This document shows, piece by piece, positions 55,705 to 64,000 of a stretch of DNA of 64,000 nucleotides. Position numbers and translations under genes: made by a program. Source of the DNA: Arthrinium phaeospermum (Eukaryota; Ascomycota; Sordariomycetes; Amphisphaeriales; Apiosporaceae); assembly GCA_006503535.1 (NCBI GenBank), contig QYRS01000009.1, positions 992,001 to 1,056,000 of the forward strand, read 5' to 3'. Position 1 is the stretch's first letter. Every line of letters begins with the position of its first letter. The notes under the pieces are model-generated. The model worked only from the letters and a program-made list of their open reading frames with translations, did not search any database and was not told the DNA's origin.

Positions 55705-56758
55705 ATGCAGAGCTCGCTTTACTACATCGAGAAGACCGCTAACCTGGAACGAGAGAAGGCTTTCAGCACGGACTTCCCTGTTGATCACGTAGTAGGAGCT
55801 GTCGACCAAAATACCAAACCAGATCACCGTCAGGTATCCGTAACCCCGATCCAAGACCCTACAGAGTTCAAATTAGATGTTCATGGCTTCTGTGTTCTAC
55901 ACGGACAGACTCACCTCGACCCCGAGGAAGTCTATAAAACCAAAAGCGCCGTCCAGGATGCATACTTTTATGAGATCGAGGCCATTTTACACGAAAACTT
56001 CCCCCATTATTCAAGGATCGAAGCGTTTGACCTTACAGTGAGTATCTCCAGCCTTCAGGTTCGGACTTGGGCAACACACCAACATCTAGGCCACAGGTAC
56101 GAAAGAGAGACATCGACTACCCAGAAATCGTCAGAGGTTATCGTAAGGAATACGAGCAGCCGTCGCCTATCGCACATTGCGACTGGTCCAAGGCCGGATC
56201 TCTAACCGTCCTAAAATGGTGTTTTCCCGGCAACGACAGCTTCTGGGACGGGAAGAGATACGATATGCTCAAGTAGGCGATGCTCTCATTACACTCTGTG
56301 CCCTTGATGTTGTTGTCCATGCTCTTTGACTACGCGCTGCTGACTTTCATCCCGAACCCAGTGTATGGAGGCCCCTGAGACAGCCGTCTGACGATTGGCC
56401 GCTGGCTGTCTGCGACTTCACCACCGTCGACCAGGAACACGACATACGGCTAAACGATGCAATACGGCGCGACCGGGTCGACGAGATCAGTGTCTTGCAC
56501 TACAATGAGAAGCACAGATGGTATTATTTGAAAGATCAAGGGGTCGAGGAACTGCTCGTGTTCCGAAACACGGACTCGCATGGGGAGAAAGCACGTAAGT
56601 TTGGACTGCGGCTAACCCTGGAGACTGTTAGCAACGGCTGGCAATTTGCTGACGCGAAGAAATAAATCGCAGGGGCGTTCCATGCAGCTGTACACAACCC
56701 TCAAGCTAAAGGCCCGCCTAGGGAAAGCGTGGAGGTCCGACTGGTCGCTATCTACTGA
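55705..56758 (+). CDS. AsaB/CmcJ-like iron oxygenase (hydroxylase/desaturase)
   Basis: Four exons: 55705-56037, 56097-56272, 56362-56594 and 56673-56758; 275 residues, all introns GT-AG. The N-terminus has DFPVDHVVGAVDQN, then HGFCVLHGQTHLDPEEVY and VRKRDIDYPEIVRGYRKEY. The metal-binding HxD is in PIAHCDWSKAG; VWRPLRQPSDDWPLAVCDF and the distal AFHAAVHNP with PPRESVEVRLVAIY complete the fungal AsaB (GA4-desaturase-like, cephem-methoxylase P8-like) pattern. Family knowledge: members are thought to be non-heme Fe(II)/2-oxoglutarate enzymes acting on secondary metabolites; few have been tested. All expected metal ligands are present. It lies 16 kb from the PKS, so membership of that cluster is doubtful. 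Confidence 0.87.
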
Positions 56759-57238
56759 CATGGAGAAAGAAGGGTTAATTTTGAGATTCCTGGTGTCATG
56801 CTTACGTGCCGGTACAAGTGATAGGGCTCAGTAATTTACGTTCTCCTGGCTGCAACTTGCCCAATGCTATACAGGTCAAATGGTATAACATGGCAACTGT
56901 TACTTCAATTGATGAGCCCCGAAGACTCGGATACAGAGTGTGAAGCCTTTTATCATTACCACCTGATAAGAAGTCAGCTACCCCACCTTCTCCAAATTAC
57001 CCCGGATCTCATCCGATATGACTCATACATGGTACGCATTCATGAAAAGGTAGACTTTTTCGATATTAGTTGCAAACCGTTGATTATTCTGCTCTCAGTC
57101 ACATCACATTGTACCATTCCACGCTTTTCGCTTTTGAATCAGGACCCCCCACGAAAGTAAGGGCCGTTGGAGCTGGAGCCTACGGACAAGCTCCCCAAAG
57201 AGTCAATCTCAACAGAACTATCATACCTTGAACAAGAC
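56759..57238. other. Spacer before the GNAT gene
   Basis: 480 bp; a 98-residue frame (56864-57160) has no recognisable domain and is probably chance. It carries the promoter of the next gene. Confidence 0.5.
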
Positions 57239-57781
57239 ATGGGCGACATCAAAGTCATCAGAGCATATCCGGATCATGTCCCGGCGATCCGTGCCATGGT
57301 CCAAGCCGCCTACGCCAAATACGTAGACCGCATCGGACGGCCGCCGGCGCCCATGCTCGCGGACTACGAGAAGATACTCGAGGAAGGCAAGCAGGAGGTC
57401 TGGGTCCTCGCTGCACCAGAAAGCAACGCTGACGGCAGCCCAACGCCGTCGTCGTCTTCTAATGCGGTGTCGTCTTCTAATGCGGTGGGATCCATCATCC
57501 TGGCTACAGACCCCTCCTGCGCAGCCGCCCTCAAAATCAACAATCTCGTCGTGGATCCCAATTCCCAAGGGAAAGGGTACGGGCGGGTGCTCATGGGGTT
57601 CGCGGAGGAGCTGGCGAGGACCCGGGGGTTGGCAAAGCTGACCTTGTTCACCAACGTCATGATGTGGGAGAATATCGGCCTGTACGCCAAACTGGGATTT
57701 ACGGAAGTTGGGAGGAAGGTCGAGGATGGGTATGAGCGGGTGTACTTCGAGAAGGACCTGGGGTCGCAAAGTGATCTATAA
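57239..57781 (+). CDS. GNAT-family N-acetyltransferase
   Basis: Intronless, 180 residues from the ATG at 57239; the frame is open 24 codons upstream without an ATG. IRAYPDHVPAIRAMVQAAY begins the fold; NNLVVDPNSQGKGYGRVLMG holds the acetyl-CoA motif A (QGKGYG), and ENIGLYAKLGFTEVGRK is the typical motif B. Family knowledge: transfers acetyl from acetyl-CoA to an amine; the substrate cannot be told. A 12-residue insert with two SSSNAV-type repeats lies in the loop before VGSIIL. Confidence 0.92.
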   Translation: MGDIKVIRAYPDHVPAIRAMVQAAYAKYVDRIGRPPAPMLADYEKILEEGKQEVWVLAAPESNADGSPTPSSSSNAVSSSNAVGSIILATDPSCAAALKINNLVVDPNSQGKGYGRVLMGFAEELARTRGLAKLTLFTNVMMWENIGLYAKLGFTEVGRKVEDGYERVYFEKDLGSQSDL

Positions 57782-58357
57782 TATAGGGAACCGGTTCGGA
57801 TCATGATGATCTGCATTGCCATCCGAGATGAACAGTAGCTTTCGGGTGTGATCGATACAACGAGGCCAGCTGTGTAACGTAGCCGCTGTTAGTGTTTAGT
57901 AAATCACACACCTCCGCATACCAAGATCAGCAACTCGCTGCGAGGACAAAATGACGGGACAGTTGCCTGGGTAAGCAAGTCAAGCCACAGTAGAATGTTG
58001 GAGATCGCGCTCTTCCCTTGCGATATTCGCTCATGGCTTTGTCAGCTGGATCGATTACCCCATCGCCACGGAACGCCGCGGCGTTGGCGCTCCACATTTG
58101 CAGACGAAGCCCATTGGTTCAATCCCTTCATAGGTCCTATCCGTTACAGATTGGTAATCCAGTTACCGGGACCGAGAAGAGTACTCATACCTAAAGTAGC
58201 TATAATGCTGATCAGGGACTATGTATGACCATGCAACGCCGCTATATAAGACTGCGACAAAGCCGCCTGTGAGACAAATATGACCAATCGACTGGAATTA
58301 AACCTACCTCACAAGCCCCTCCCTAATTTCTACGCACTTTGAATAACAGAAGGAGAC
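57782..58357. other. Intergenic, lipase promoter
   Basis: 576 bp with a good TATA box listed separately. No gene seen. Confidence 0.6.
58243..58250 (+). promoter_or_regulatory. TATA box of the lipase gene
   Basis: TATATAAG, about 108 bp before the lipase ATG, within a GCTATATAAGACTG context. Confidence 0.6.
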
Positions 58358-59911
58358 ATGCTCTATCTTTCAAAGGCCATCCCGGCCCTCATACTAACCG
58401 GCCTTGCCAGGTCCGCCAGCGCCCAAACACCCCCCGCAGCAGAGCAGTCCACAGCCTTCAACTCGACCTTCGCCCTGACGCCGGACCAGATCGCCGCGGC
58501 GAACCTCTCGGCCGCCGAGGTCGCGAGCCTGAACAACGTGATCCGCTTCGACCGCAGCCAGCTGGCCAACGGCGGGCCGCGCGAGGACGACTTCTACACC
58601 CTGCCGCCCCTGACCAACACCTCGGGCCCCCTGGCGCCGGGAACCCTGCTCAAGGCCCAGCCCTTCACCGACCCGGCCCCCTTCGCCATCCCGCCCAACA
58701 CGGCGCTCTCGCGGATCCTGTACACGACCCGGACCTACAACGGCACCGTGGTTCCGGCGTCCGCCTTCGTTCTGTGGCCCTTTACTCCGCGGAGGATTGC
58801 CGGCCCGGAGGAAAACAACCACCACGGGCAACGTCACGACCAGAAACGTATTAACGACAAAACAGCAACTTCGGCAGGAGCGCCCGTCGTCCTCTGGATG
58901 CACGGTACCTCGGGATTCTTCGGCTCGGCGGCCCCGTCCTCCCACCGCGCGCTCTGGTACGGCGACGCCGCGCCCTTCACGCTAGCCCTCGCCGGCTACG
59001 CCGTCGTCGCGCCCGACTATGCCGGGCTAGGCATCTCGACGACGTGGGGCGGTGACAAGATCCCGCACCAGTACCTCATGAGCCGCGTCTCGGCGCGCGA
59101 CGGCCTCTACGCCCTCCAAGCCGCGCACGCCGCCTTCGCCGACAAGCTCGGCGAGCGCTTCGTGGCCATGGGCCACAGTCAGGGCGGCGGCGTGGCCTGG
59201 GGCGTGGCCGAAGTCCTGGCCGAGGCGGACGGCCAGACCGAGTTCGGGGACCTGGCGGCGGGGTACCGCGGCACGGTGGCGGGGAGCCCGACGACGCAGG
59301 TGTTTGCGGGGTGGCCGTCCCTGATCGCGCCGTTCGTGTCGCCGGGCCTCGCGTCCGTGTTCCCCTCGTTTAAGCTATCCGACTGGTTCACCCCCGCGGG
59401 CTTGGCGCGCGTCGAGCTCTTCCGGGCGATCGAGGGCGGCATCGCGGCGGCGCAGCAGCTGTTCCTGGGCGAGGGCTTCGCGAACGGGCTGAGGGAGGGG
59501 TGGAACGCGACGTGGTACGTCGAGGCCTACAGCCGGCTCGCGAATGCGGGGCGGAGGCCGTTCCGGGGGCCCATGTTGGTGGTGCAAGGGACCGAGGACG
59601 TCTACGTGCCGTACGGTGTCACCGACGCCACCGTCGCGGCCACGTGCGCGGCGTATCCGGATAGCGGGCTGGAGTTCCTGGTGGTGAATGGGACCGGGCA
59701 CGTCCCGACGCTGGACGCGACGCGGCGGATTTGGCTGGATTGGATTCAGGAGCGATTGGAGGGGAAGTCGGCCGCCACCGATGGGAGAGGATGCAAGAGG
59801 ACGGAGTTGACCAGCTTCTTGCCTGTTGAGCAGTACCTGAAAGTCGGGAATGCATTCGCGCAGTGGGCCGGGGCGCCGGAATACAGCTACCAGGTCCCTC
59901 TTGGCGTGTAA
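58358..59911 (+). CDS. Secretory lipase (LIP family alpha/beta hydrolase)
   Basis: Intronless, 517 residues. N-terminal signal peptide (LSKAIPALILTGLARSASA). Blocks follow the Candida secretory lipase family: APVVLWMHGTSGF, YAVVAPDYAGLGIS, MGHSQGGGVAWGVAE with nucleophile Ser274, VVQGTEDVYVP with the catalytic Asp, and VNGTGHVPTL with the His. Family knowledge: extracellular triacylglycerol lipases. A polar insert (EENNHHGQRHDQKRINDKTA) before the first strand is unusual and seems to be a loop expansion. Several N-glycosylation sequons. ATG at 58358 is the first codon of the frame and has a TATA box upstream. Confidence 0.92.
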   Translation: MLYLSKAIPALILTGLARSASAQTPPAAEQSTAFNSTFALTPDQIAAANLSAAEVASLNNVIRFDRSQLANGGPREDDFYTLPPLTNTSGPLAPGTLLKAQPFTDPAPFAIPPNTALSRILYTTRTYNGTVVPASAFVLWPFTPRRIAGPEENNHHGQRHDQKRINDKTATSAGAPVVLWMHGTSGFFGSAAPSSHRALWYGDAAPFTLALAGYAVVAPDYAGLGISTTWGGDKIPHQYLMSRVSARDGLYALQAAHAAFADKLGERFVAMGHSQGGGVAWGVAEVLAEADGQTEFGDLAAGYRGTVAGSPTTQVFAGWPSLIAPFVSPGLASVFPSFKLSDWFTPAGLARVELFRAIEGGIAAAQQLFLGEGFANGLREGWNATWYVEAYSRLANAGRRPFRGPMLVVQGTEDVYVPYGVTDATVAATCAAYPDSGLEFLVVNGTGHVPTLDATRRIWLDWIQERLEGKSAATDGRGCKRTELTSFLPVEQYLKVGNAFAQWAGAPEYSYQVPLGV

Positions 59912-60446
59912 GATGGATGCTTTTGTCGGTGGCTGTACCTGGAAAGTGCCCGTTTAAATCATGCTGGGTTTATGGGTCCGGAGGCAAAACATATGCATTT
60001 AAGCCTAATCCTAGATCCAATCCACTTGCCAGCGCATATGCAGCTTCATCGATCGGGGCTTTTCGTACGCGCTGCCGTTTTGTTGAATGTTTCCCAGAGC
60101 CGAGCTGCCGCGAAAGTGGCGGTGGTATTGGCACTTAGTTGCCAGGTACATGAGCACTGGCGCATTCATGACGTAGGCCCTAGAAACTGCAAGTTTCTGA
60201 ATCCCAGACAAACACGCGTACCCAATTCCAGGCGGCAAATACAAGCCATTCCTAAGAAAACATCAACTCATGGTTTCGAATTACTTTCATTTACATGATT
60301 AACGATTAGTTTATACCGACCCTCGCTACAATCCCCGTTGTCGTCGCATTACCCCAGAAGCCTGAAACCACTGAAGCAAGTCACCTACAGATCACCTACA
60401 GCGCAAGCTTACAGTGGGGTGACCCCGCACTAAAGATCAGCCCAGC
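59912..60446. other. Intergenic, nothing recognised
   Basis: 535 bp; 3' UTR of the lipase and promoter of the glucanase gene. Confidence 0.5.
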
Positions 60447-61625
60447 ATGCCCAACTCCCTAGACATCCAGCTCCAAAACCAGAGCACCTCGTCCGAGATC
60501 TACGCCTACGTGACGGGCCTCTCCCTGCAGCAAAATGCCGGCTCGCGGGTCCTCATCAAGTCCGACGGCCGCTCCCTCTACTTCCCGGCCAACCCGCCCA
60601 AGATCCTGCAGCCCCTGGCCGAGGACTGCGCCATCCGCCTGGGCCCGCCGGGCGGCCCGCCCGTGACGGTCCACTGCCCCCAGATGGCCGGCGGCCGCAT
60701 CTGGTTCAGCCGCGACGCCAAGCTGACCTTCCTCCTGAACCCCGGCGGGCCCCCGGGGGCCGCCCTCGTCGAGCCCAGCGTGCTCAACCCCACCGACGCC
60801 AACGCCGGCGTCGACTTCACGTTTGCCGAGTTCACCCTCAACAGCCACCAGCTCTTCGCCAACATCAGCTACGTCGACTTCGTCTCGCGCCTGCCCATCG
60901 CCCTGTCGCTGCAGGACGGCGCCTGTACGCAGCGCGTCTCGGGCATGGCCTCCGACGGCCTGGCGCGCCTCTGCGACGGTCTGCGGGACCAGGCCGGCCG
61001 CGACGGCAGGCCGTGGGAGAAGCTCATCGTGCCCGACAAGAAGGGCGGCGGCCCGACCCCCCTGCGCGTGCTGAGCCCGACGCACGGCAACGCCGCCGGC
61101 GCCAGCTTCGCCGGCTACTACGAGCCGCTCGTCGAGGAGGTGTGGCAGAAGTACCACGAGTCCACGGGGACCAAGCTGAAGATCAACACGCAGGCCGCCG
61201 CCGGCGTGGTCGAGGGCGCCGTCAACAAGGACGGCAAGCTGGTGCTGGGCGGTGAGAGCTTCGGGAAGCCTAACACGGCCGATATATTGGGATGTAACAG
61301 CGGGCCCTTCGTGACGGGGCCGTCGCCGACGCGCAACGCTATCATCCCGCGCCTGGCCGCTGGATTCTTGCGGTCGAGTTTGGCGGACTGCGTGGACCAC
61401 CCTTCGCCGCCTGAGACGCACTACCGCCGGGAGCCGACGAATCATTACGCGCGGCTGCTGCACGAGGTCAACCTCGACGGGAAGGGGTACGCGTTTGCTT
61501 ATGACGATGTGCAGCCGGATGGGGGCGCGGACCGGTCGGGGAAGGTCAATTCGGGGGATCCTAGGGTGTTCGTCGTCACCGTGGGGGGTGGGAATGCGTA
61601 TGTGGGAAATACGATGCCTGTATAG
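60447..61625 (+). CDS. GH64-family beta-1,3-glucanase (thaumatin-like fold)
   Basis: Intronless, 392 residues. GH64 signatures: IYAYVTGLSLQQN, GGRIWFSRDAKLTF, FTFAEFTLNSHQLFANISYV followed by DFVSRLPIALSL, FAGYYEPLVEEVWQKY, NHYARLLHEVNLDGKGYAFA and DDVQPDGG. The acidic residues of EFT and of the conserved YVDF block fit the inverting catalytic Glu/Asp pair of the family. Family knowledge: releases laminari-pentaose from beta-1,3-glucan. No signal peptide is visible at MPNSLDIQLQ, whereas many GH64 enzymes are secreted. Either secretion is unconventional, the upstream exon is unseen, or the enzyme is intracellular. Confidence 0.9.
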   Translation: MPNSLDIQLQNQSTSSEIYAYVTGLSLQQNAGSRVLIKSDGRSLYFPANPPKILQPLAEDCAIRLGPPGGPPVTVHCPQMAGGRIWFSRDAKLTFLLNPGGPPGAALVEPSVLNPTDANAGVDFTFAEFTLNSHQLFANISYVDFVSRLPIALSLQDGACTQRVSGMASDGLARLCDGLRDQAGRDGRPWEKLIVPDKKGGGPTPLRVLSPTHGNAAGASFAGYYEPLVEEVWQKYHESTGTKLKINTQAAAGVVEGAVNKDGKLVLGGESFGKPNTADILGCNSGPFVTGPSPTRNAIIPRLAAGFLRSSLADCVDHPSPPETHYRREPTNHYARLLHEVNLDGKGYAFAYDDVQPDGGADRSGKVNSGDPRVFVVTVGGGNAYVGNTMPV

Positions 61626-62228
61626 ATGTAATTTTCTCTTTCCCCTTTTTCAACTTGATGCTGAGGGAGCCCATTAGAAGGATATAACTTGCAAGGTAGT
61701 CGTTACGTCAAAGATAAACAACATTTATACTCCACCCTTTCAAGCACATTGAAATATAACTGCTAATGCTTGTGATCCAAAAACTGCTGCTGCATTTGGG
61801 GCGCGTGGGAGAAGTGGCTAACATGTCGGAGTTCGAGGGCAACTACTTCGCATAGCTAATGCAATTCGCCACAAACATTTTTGGCAACTATATATATGAT
61901 AATAAGCTCCTCAACACCATACCGGCAAGATCTTCCCTTTCTAGAACACTCTGGTGCAACGGTAGCACGCCGGAAATCTTATCCGGAGATAAGGGTTCGA
62001 ATCCCTGAAGTGACTCCCAATTTTCTCTTTTTTTGCTTTCTTCGTATTAAATTACAAGGTAGGCAACTGCAGATGTCAGTCACTCGCTTACCGCACAGCC
62101 GCGGCAGGTACTTTGACTCGGCGAGACTTCATCATTGGAATTGAGATCAAGGTGTACCAAGCTCTCGTGGTTGAGGCAAGCAGAGGAAATCACAATATTA
62201 ACTACCAATTTATGAACGAGACTAGCTC
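61626..62228. other. Intergenic DNA with a tRNA-like element
   Basis: 603 bp between convergent genes. The tRNA-like element is listed separately; nothing else recognised. Confidence 0.6.
61945..62015 (+). tRNA. tRNA-like element, possibly a degenerate tRNA-Arg(TCT)
   Basis: Clear internal promoter boxes: TGGTGCAACGGTAGCA (A box) and GGTTCGAATCC (B box). The D stem GTGC/GCAC and anticodon stem CCGGA/TCCGG pair perfectly, and the loop AATCTTA places TCT as anticodon. A normally invariant U33 is A, the T stem has one mismatch, and only the central four pairs of the acceptor stem (CACT/AGTG) fit. Probably a tRNA pseudogene or a diverged copy. Confidence 0.5.
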
Positions 62229-62865
62229 TCATCTATATTGCTGGGCCGCCCCCGCGGTAAAGAACATAGCAAAGATAATCCCAATCCCGCAGAACCACGT
62301 CATGCTCCGCACCAGCGCCCACCGGGGGTTGTCCTGGAGCACCACGTAGACGACGTTGTACACGACGCGGCTCGCCAGGTAGAGCAGCGACAGGATATTG
62401 GCCACGACGGGGTGCACGCCCTGCACGTTGACGGCCGCGACGGCGGCGGCGTAGAAGGCGAGCGTCTCGAGCCCGTTGGCGAAGGCGGCCTCGGCGCGCA
62501 GGATGCGGGCTTTGGTCTGGAGAGGAAGGAAGAGGTTAGTCATCCGATCATAAGTCATGTGTCACGTGCTTGCTGTGTGCGGTGGGGCCAAGCGACAGGG
62601 AGTGGCATAGAGACGGGAGGTAGTCCTACCTTATCGTCCAGGTCATCCGCCTTGAGAATCGCGGGCTGGTACCGCTTCGGGTCGGCGGGATCCAGGTACT
62701 TCAGGCCCAGGGAAAAGCTGTAGAGCTTGGGCAGGAAAAGGAGCACGAATGCGGCAGGCACCTGGTGGAATGTCAGTTAGTTGGTCCCATAATACGATAG
62801 GGGGAGTCGATTGACCGGGGTATACTCACTGTGAAAAAGGTGAAGTTTTTGTCAAAGCTACCCAT
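62229..62865 (-). CDS. MAPEG-family membrane protein
   Basis: Three exons on minus: 62865-62830, 62761-62630 and 62516-62229; 151 residues, typical for MAPEG. Four membrane helices: VPAAFVLLFLPKLYSFSLG, ETLAFYAAAVAAVNVQ, VVANILSLLYLASRVVYNVV and MTWFCGIGIIFAMFFTAGA. The motif RILRAEAAFANGLETLAFYA with the conserved Arg/Asn/Glu of helix 2 is the family hallmark. Family knowledge: includes glutathione-dependent membrane enzymes; fungal short members are mostly uncharacterised. Start chosen at the ATG giving MGSFDKNFTFF before the first intron. Confidence 0.88.
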
Positions 62866-64000
62866 TGTTGCGTCGCTATGGGGACTGGATGGCAGGAAAG
62901 ATCTAAAGGGTGGTGTCAAATAGGGTACTGTTGTTTGAATAAGCTTCTCTTGGCAATCTTTGGTTGAAGAAGCTTGGGTATTGGTAATGTTGAAGTCAGT
63001 TTAAACATTGTCGGCCCTGTTTCAATCTAGGCGACCGAGAATGTGGCGCGCGTCGAAGATGAAACACGGGGTTGTATCGTGCCGGGGGATGCGCTATCCG
63101 AGCGGAGCAGCCGTCCAATCTTCCCAACAAATGGCGGCCGGAAAGCAACGAATCATATTTGCCAATCAAAAAGTATTTACAGCTGCTTCTGACGTGTTTT
63201 CGTTCTCATATTCGCGACGCTCATTCTCCCCAACCTTGCGCACACCAATTGACGCTTTCATCAGCTTGCAGGCCGCGATCATTCTTACAGAAACTCTGAG
63301 ATCGTCTACACTGGGTCTGAAGTCTGGACATGTCAATTTCGGGTTCTCGGGAGAACCAACTTTGCAGACATGAGGCCAAACGGCCAATGATCGTCGATAA
63401 CAGGTAATTACCGTGGGATCTGAATGGGAGTTGGTAACTTGGTAGCAGCACGTACATTGCATAGGCTTCGCCCTAATACTCTTCCCGTCAACCGATGCGA
63501 ATCTTATTAGGCCTCGACTGTGATGGGTGCATTCTTGGGACTAGATTGGTGGGTCAAACCCACCACCTGCTGAGATAAGCTTAAATGCACCTACATCGTC
63601 AACAGCGTGGGACTTTAGAACTTGCAGGCGATGCATGGGGGCTTGGTAGCGGTCAATAGCTCATCAAATCACGCTGTCCAGGTTTCTTCTTAACTCTGTT
63701 ATTACAGACCAATGCAAGGCTGCCTATGGAAGACGGATGATACATGGCCTAGAGCTTTACGCTATCGTGGACAGCATTCTAGAAGTCGAAGGCGAAAAGT
63801 AGATTGCTAGTCAGGAGGAATATTGCGTATAACTTGAGGCAAACGGCAGAAGAAGCGCCAGCGGTTGGTACTGTTGGGCTTCCAGTAGGTTGGGGCTTTT
63901 CGATACGTTAGTCTGATGGTGTTTGGGAGATTAGGTCAACAACAAAGGGTTCTACTGACGGTATTGGTGCTGTGGGTACTGCTAGTTACAGATGAACTGA
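62866..64000. other. Right edge, no gene recognised
   Basis: 1135 bp. Frames at 63008-63373 and on the complementary strand look non-coding. The left part holds the MAPEG promoter; the right edge may be the flank of a gene outside the window. Confidence 0.5.

Noticed and set aside
60459..61463. 334-residue minus-strand frame opposite the GH64 gene
   Set aside because: Shadow; no domain.
63008..63373. 121-residue plus-strand frame near the right edge
   Set aside because: No domain, biased composition, overlapping minus frames equally open.

Overview
The window is nuclear DNA of a filamentous ascomycete (Pezizomycotina, most likely Sordariomycetes). The signs are short 45-230 bp GT-AG introns with CTAAC/CTGAC-type branch sites, GC-rich exons set in AT-richer spacers, and fungus-specific families: HET domain, DUF3176, a STAND/NB-ARC protein, a highly reducing polyketide synthase, an AsaB-like oxygenase and GH64. 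All exon models below come from reading splice sites and frame continuity by eye; no alignment or search was run.

Layout. 0-10 kb is conserved housekeeping DNA: the 3' part of a PTC1-type PP2C phosphatase, a 4.5 kb gene-free stretch, and a 1319-aa ADF/cofilin-domain protein. 11-20 kb holds a HET-domain gene, an 11-exon gene that joins a HELAH zinc-peptidase-like domain to a C-terminal cytochrome b5 domain (with one probable frameshift), and a secreted pepsin-like protease. 20-25.5 kb holds a divergent pair for nucleotide-activated rhamnose (3,5-epimerase/4-reductase on minus, 4,6-dehydratase on plus) sharing a 621-bp promoter, then a two-repeat Myb factor.

27-39.7 kb is the core of a secondary-metabolite cluster, all on plus: DHA1-type MFS exporter, BAHD-like acyltransferase and a 2389-aa reducing PKS (KS-AT-DH-ER-KR-ACP with no recognisable C-methyltransferase). 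The expected logic is chain building by the PKS, O-acylation by the transferase and export by the MFS protein. The only P450 nearby is a relic at 45.8-46.5 kb with a stop codon and a lost heme cysteine.

40-54 kb is accessory and partly decayed: an F-box-like protein, a DUF3176 membrane protein, the P450 pseudogene, unrecognised membrane-like fragments, an NB-ARC/TPR protein, and a 548-aa protein of unknown function with a C-terminal membrane segment. 54-64 kb carries a small Arg/Gly-rich protein, an AsaB-like iron oxygenase, a GNAT acetyltransferase, a secreted lipase, a GH64 glucanase without signal peptide, a tRNA-like element and a MAPEG protein.
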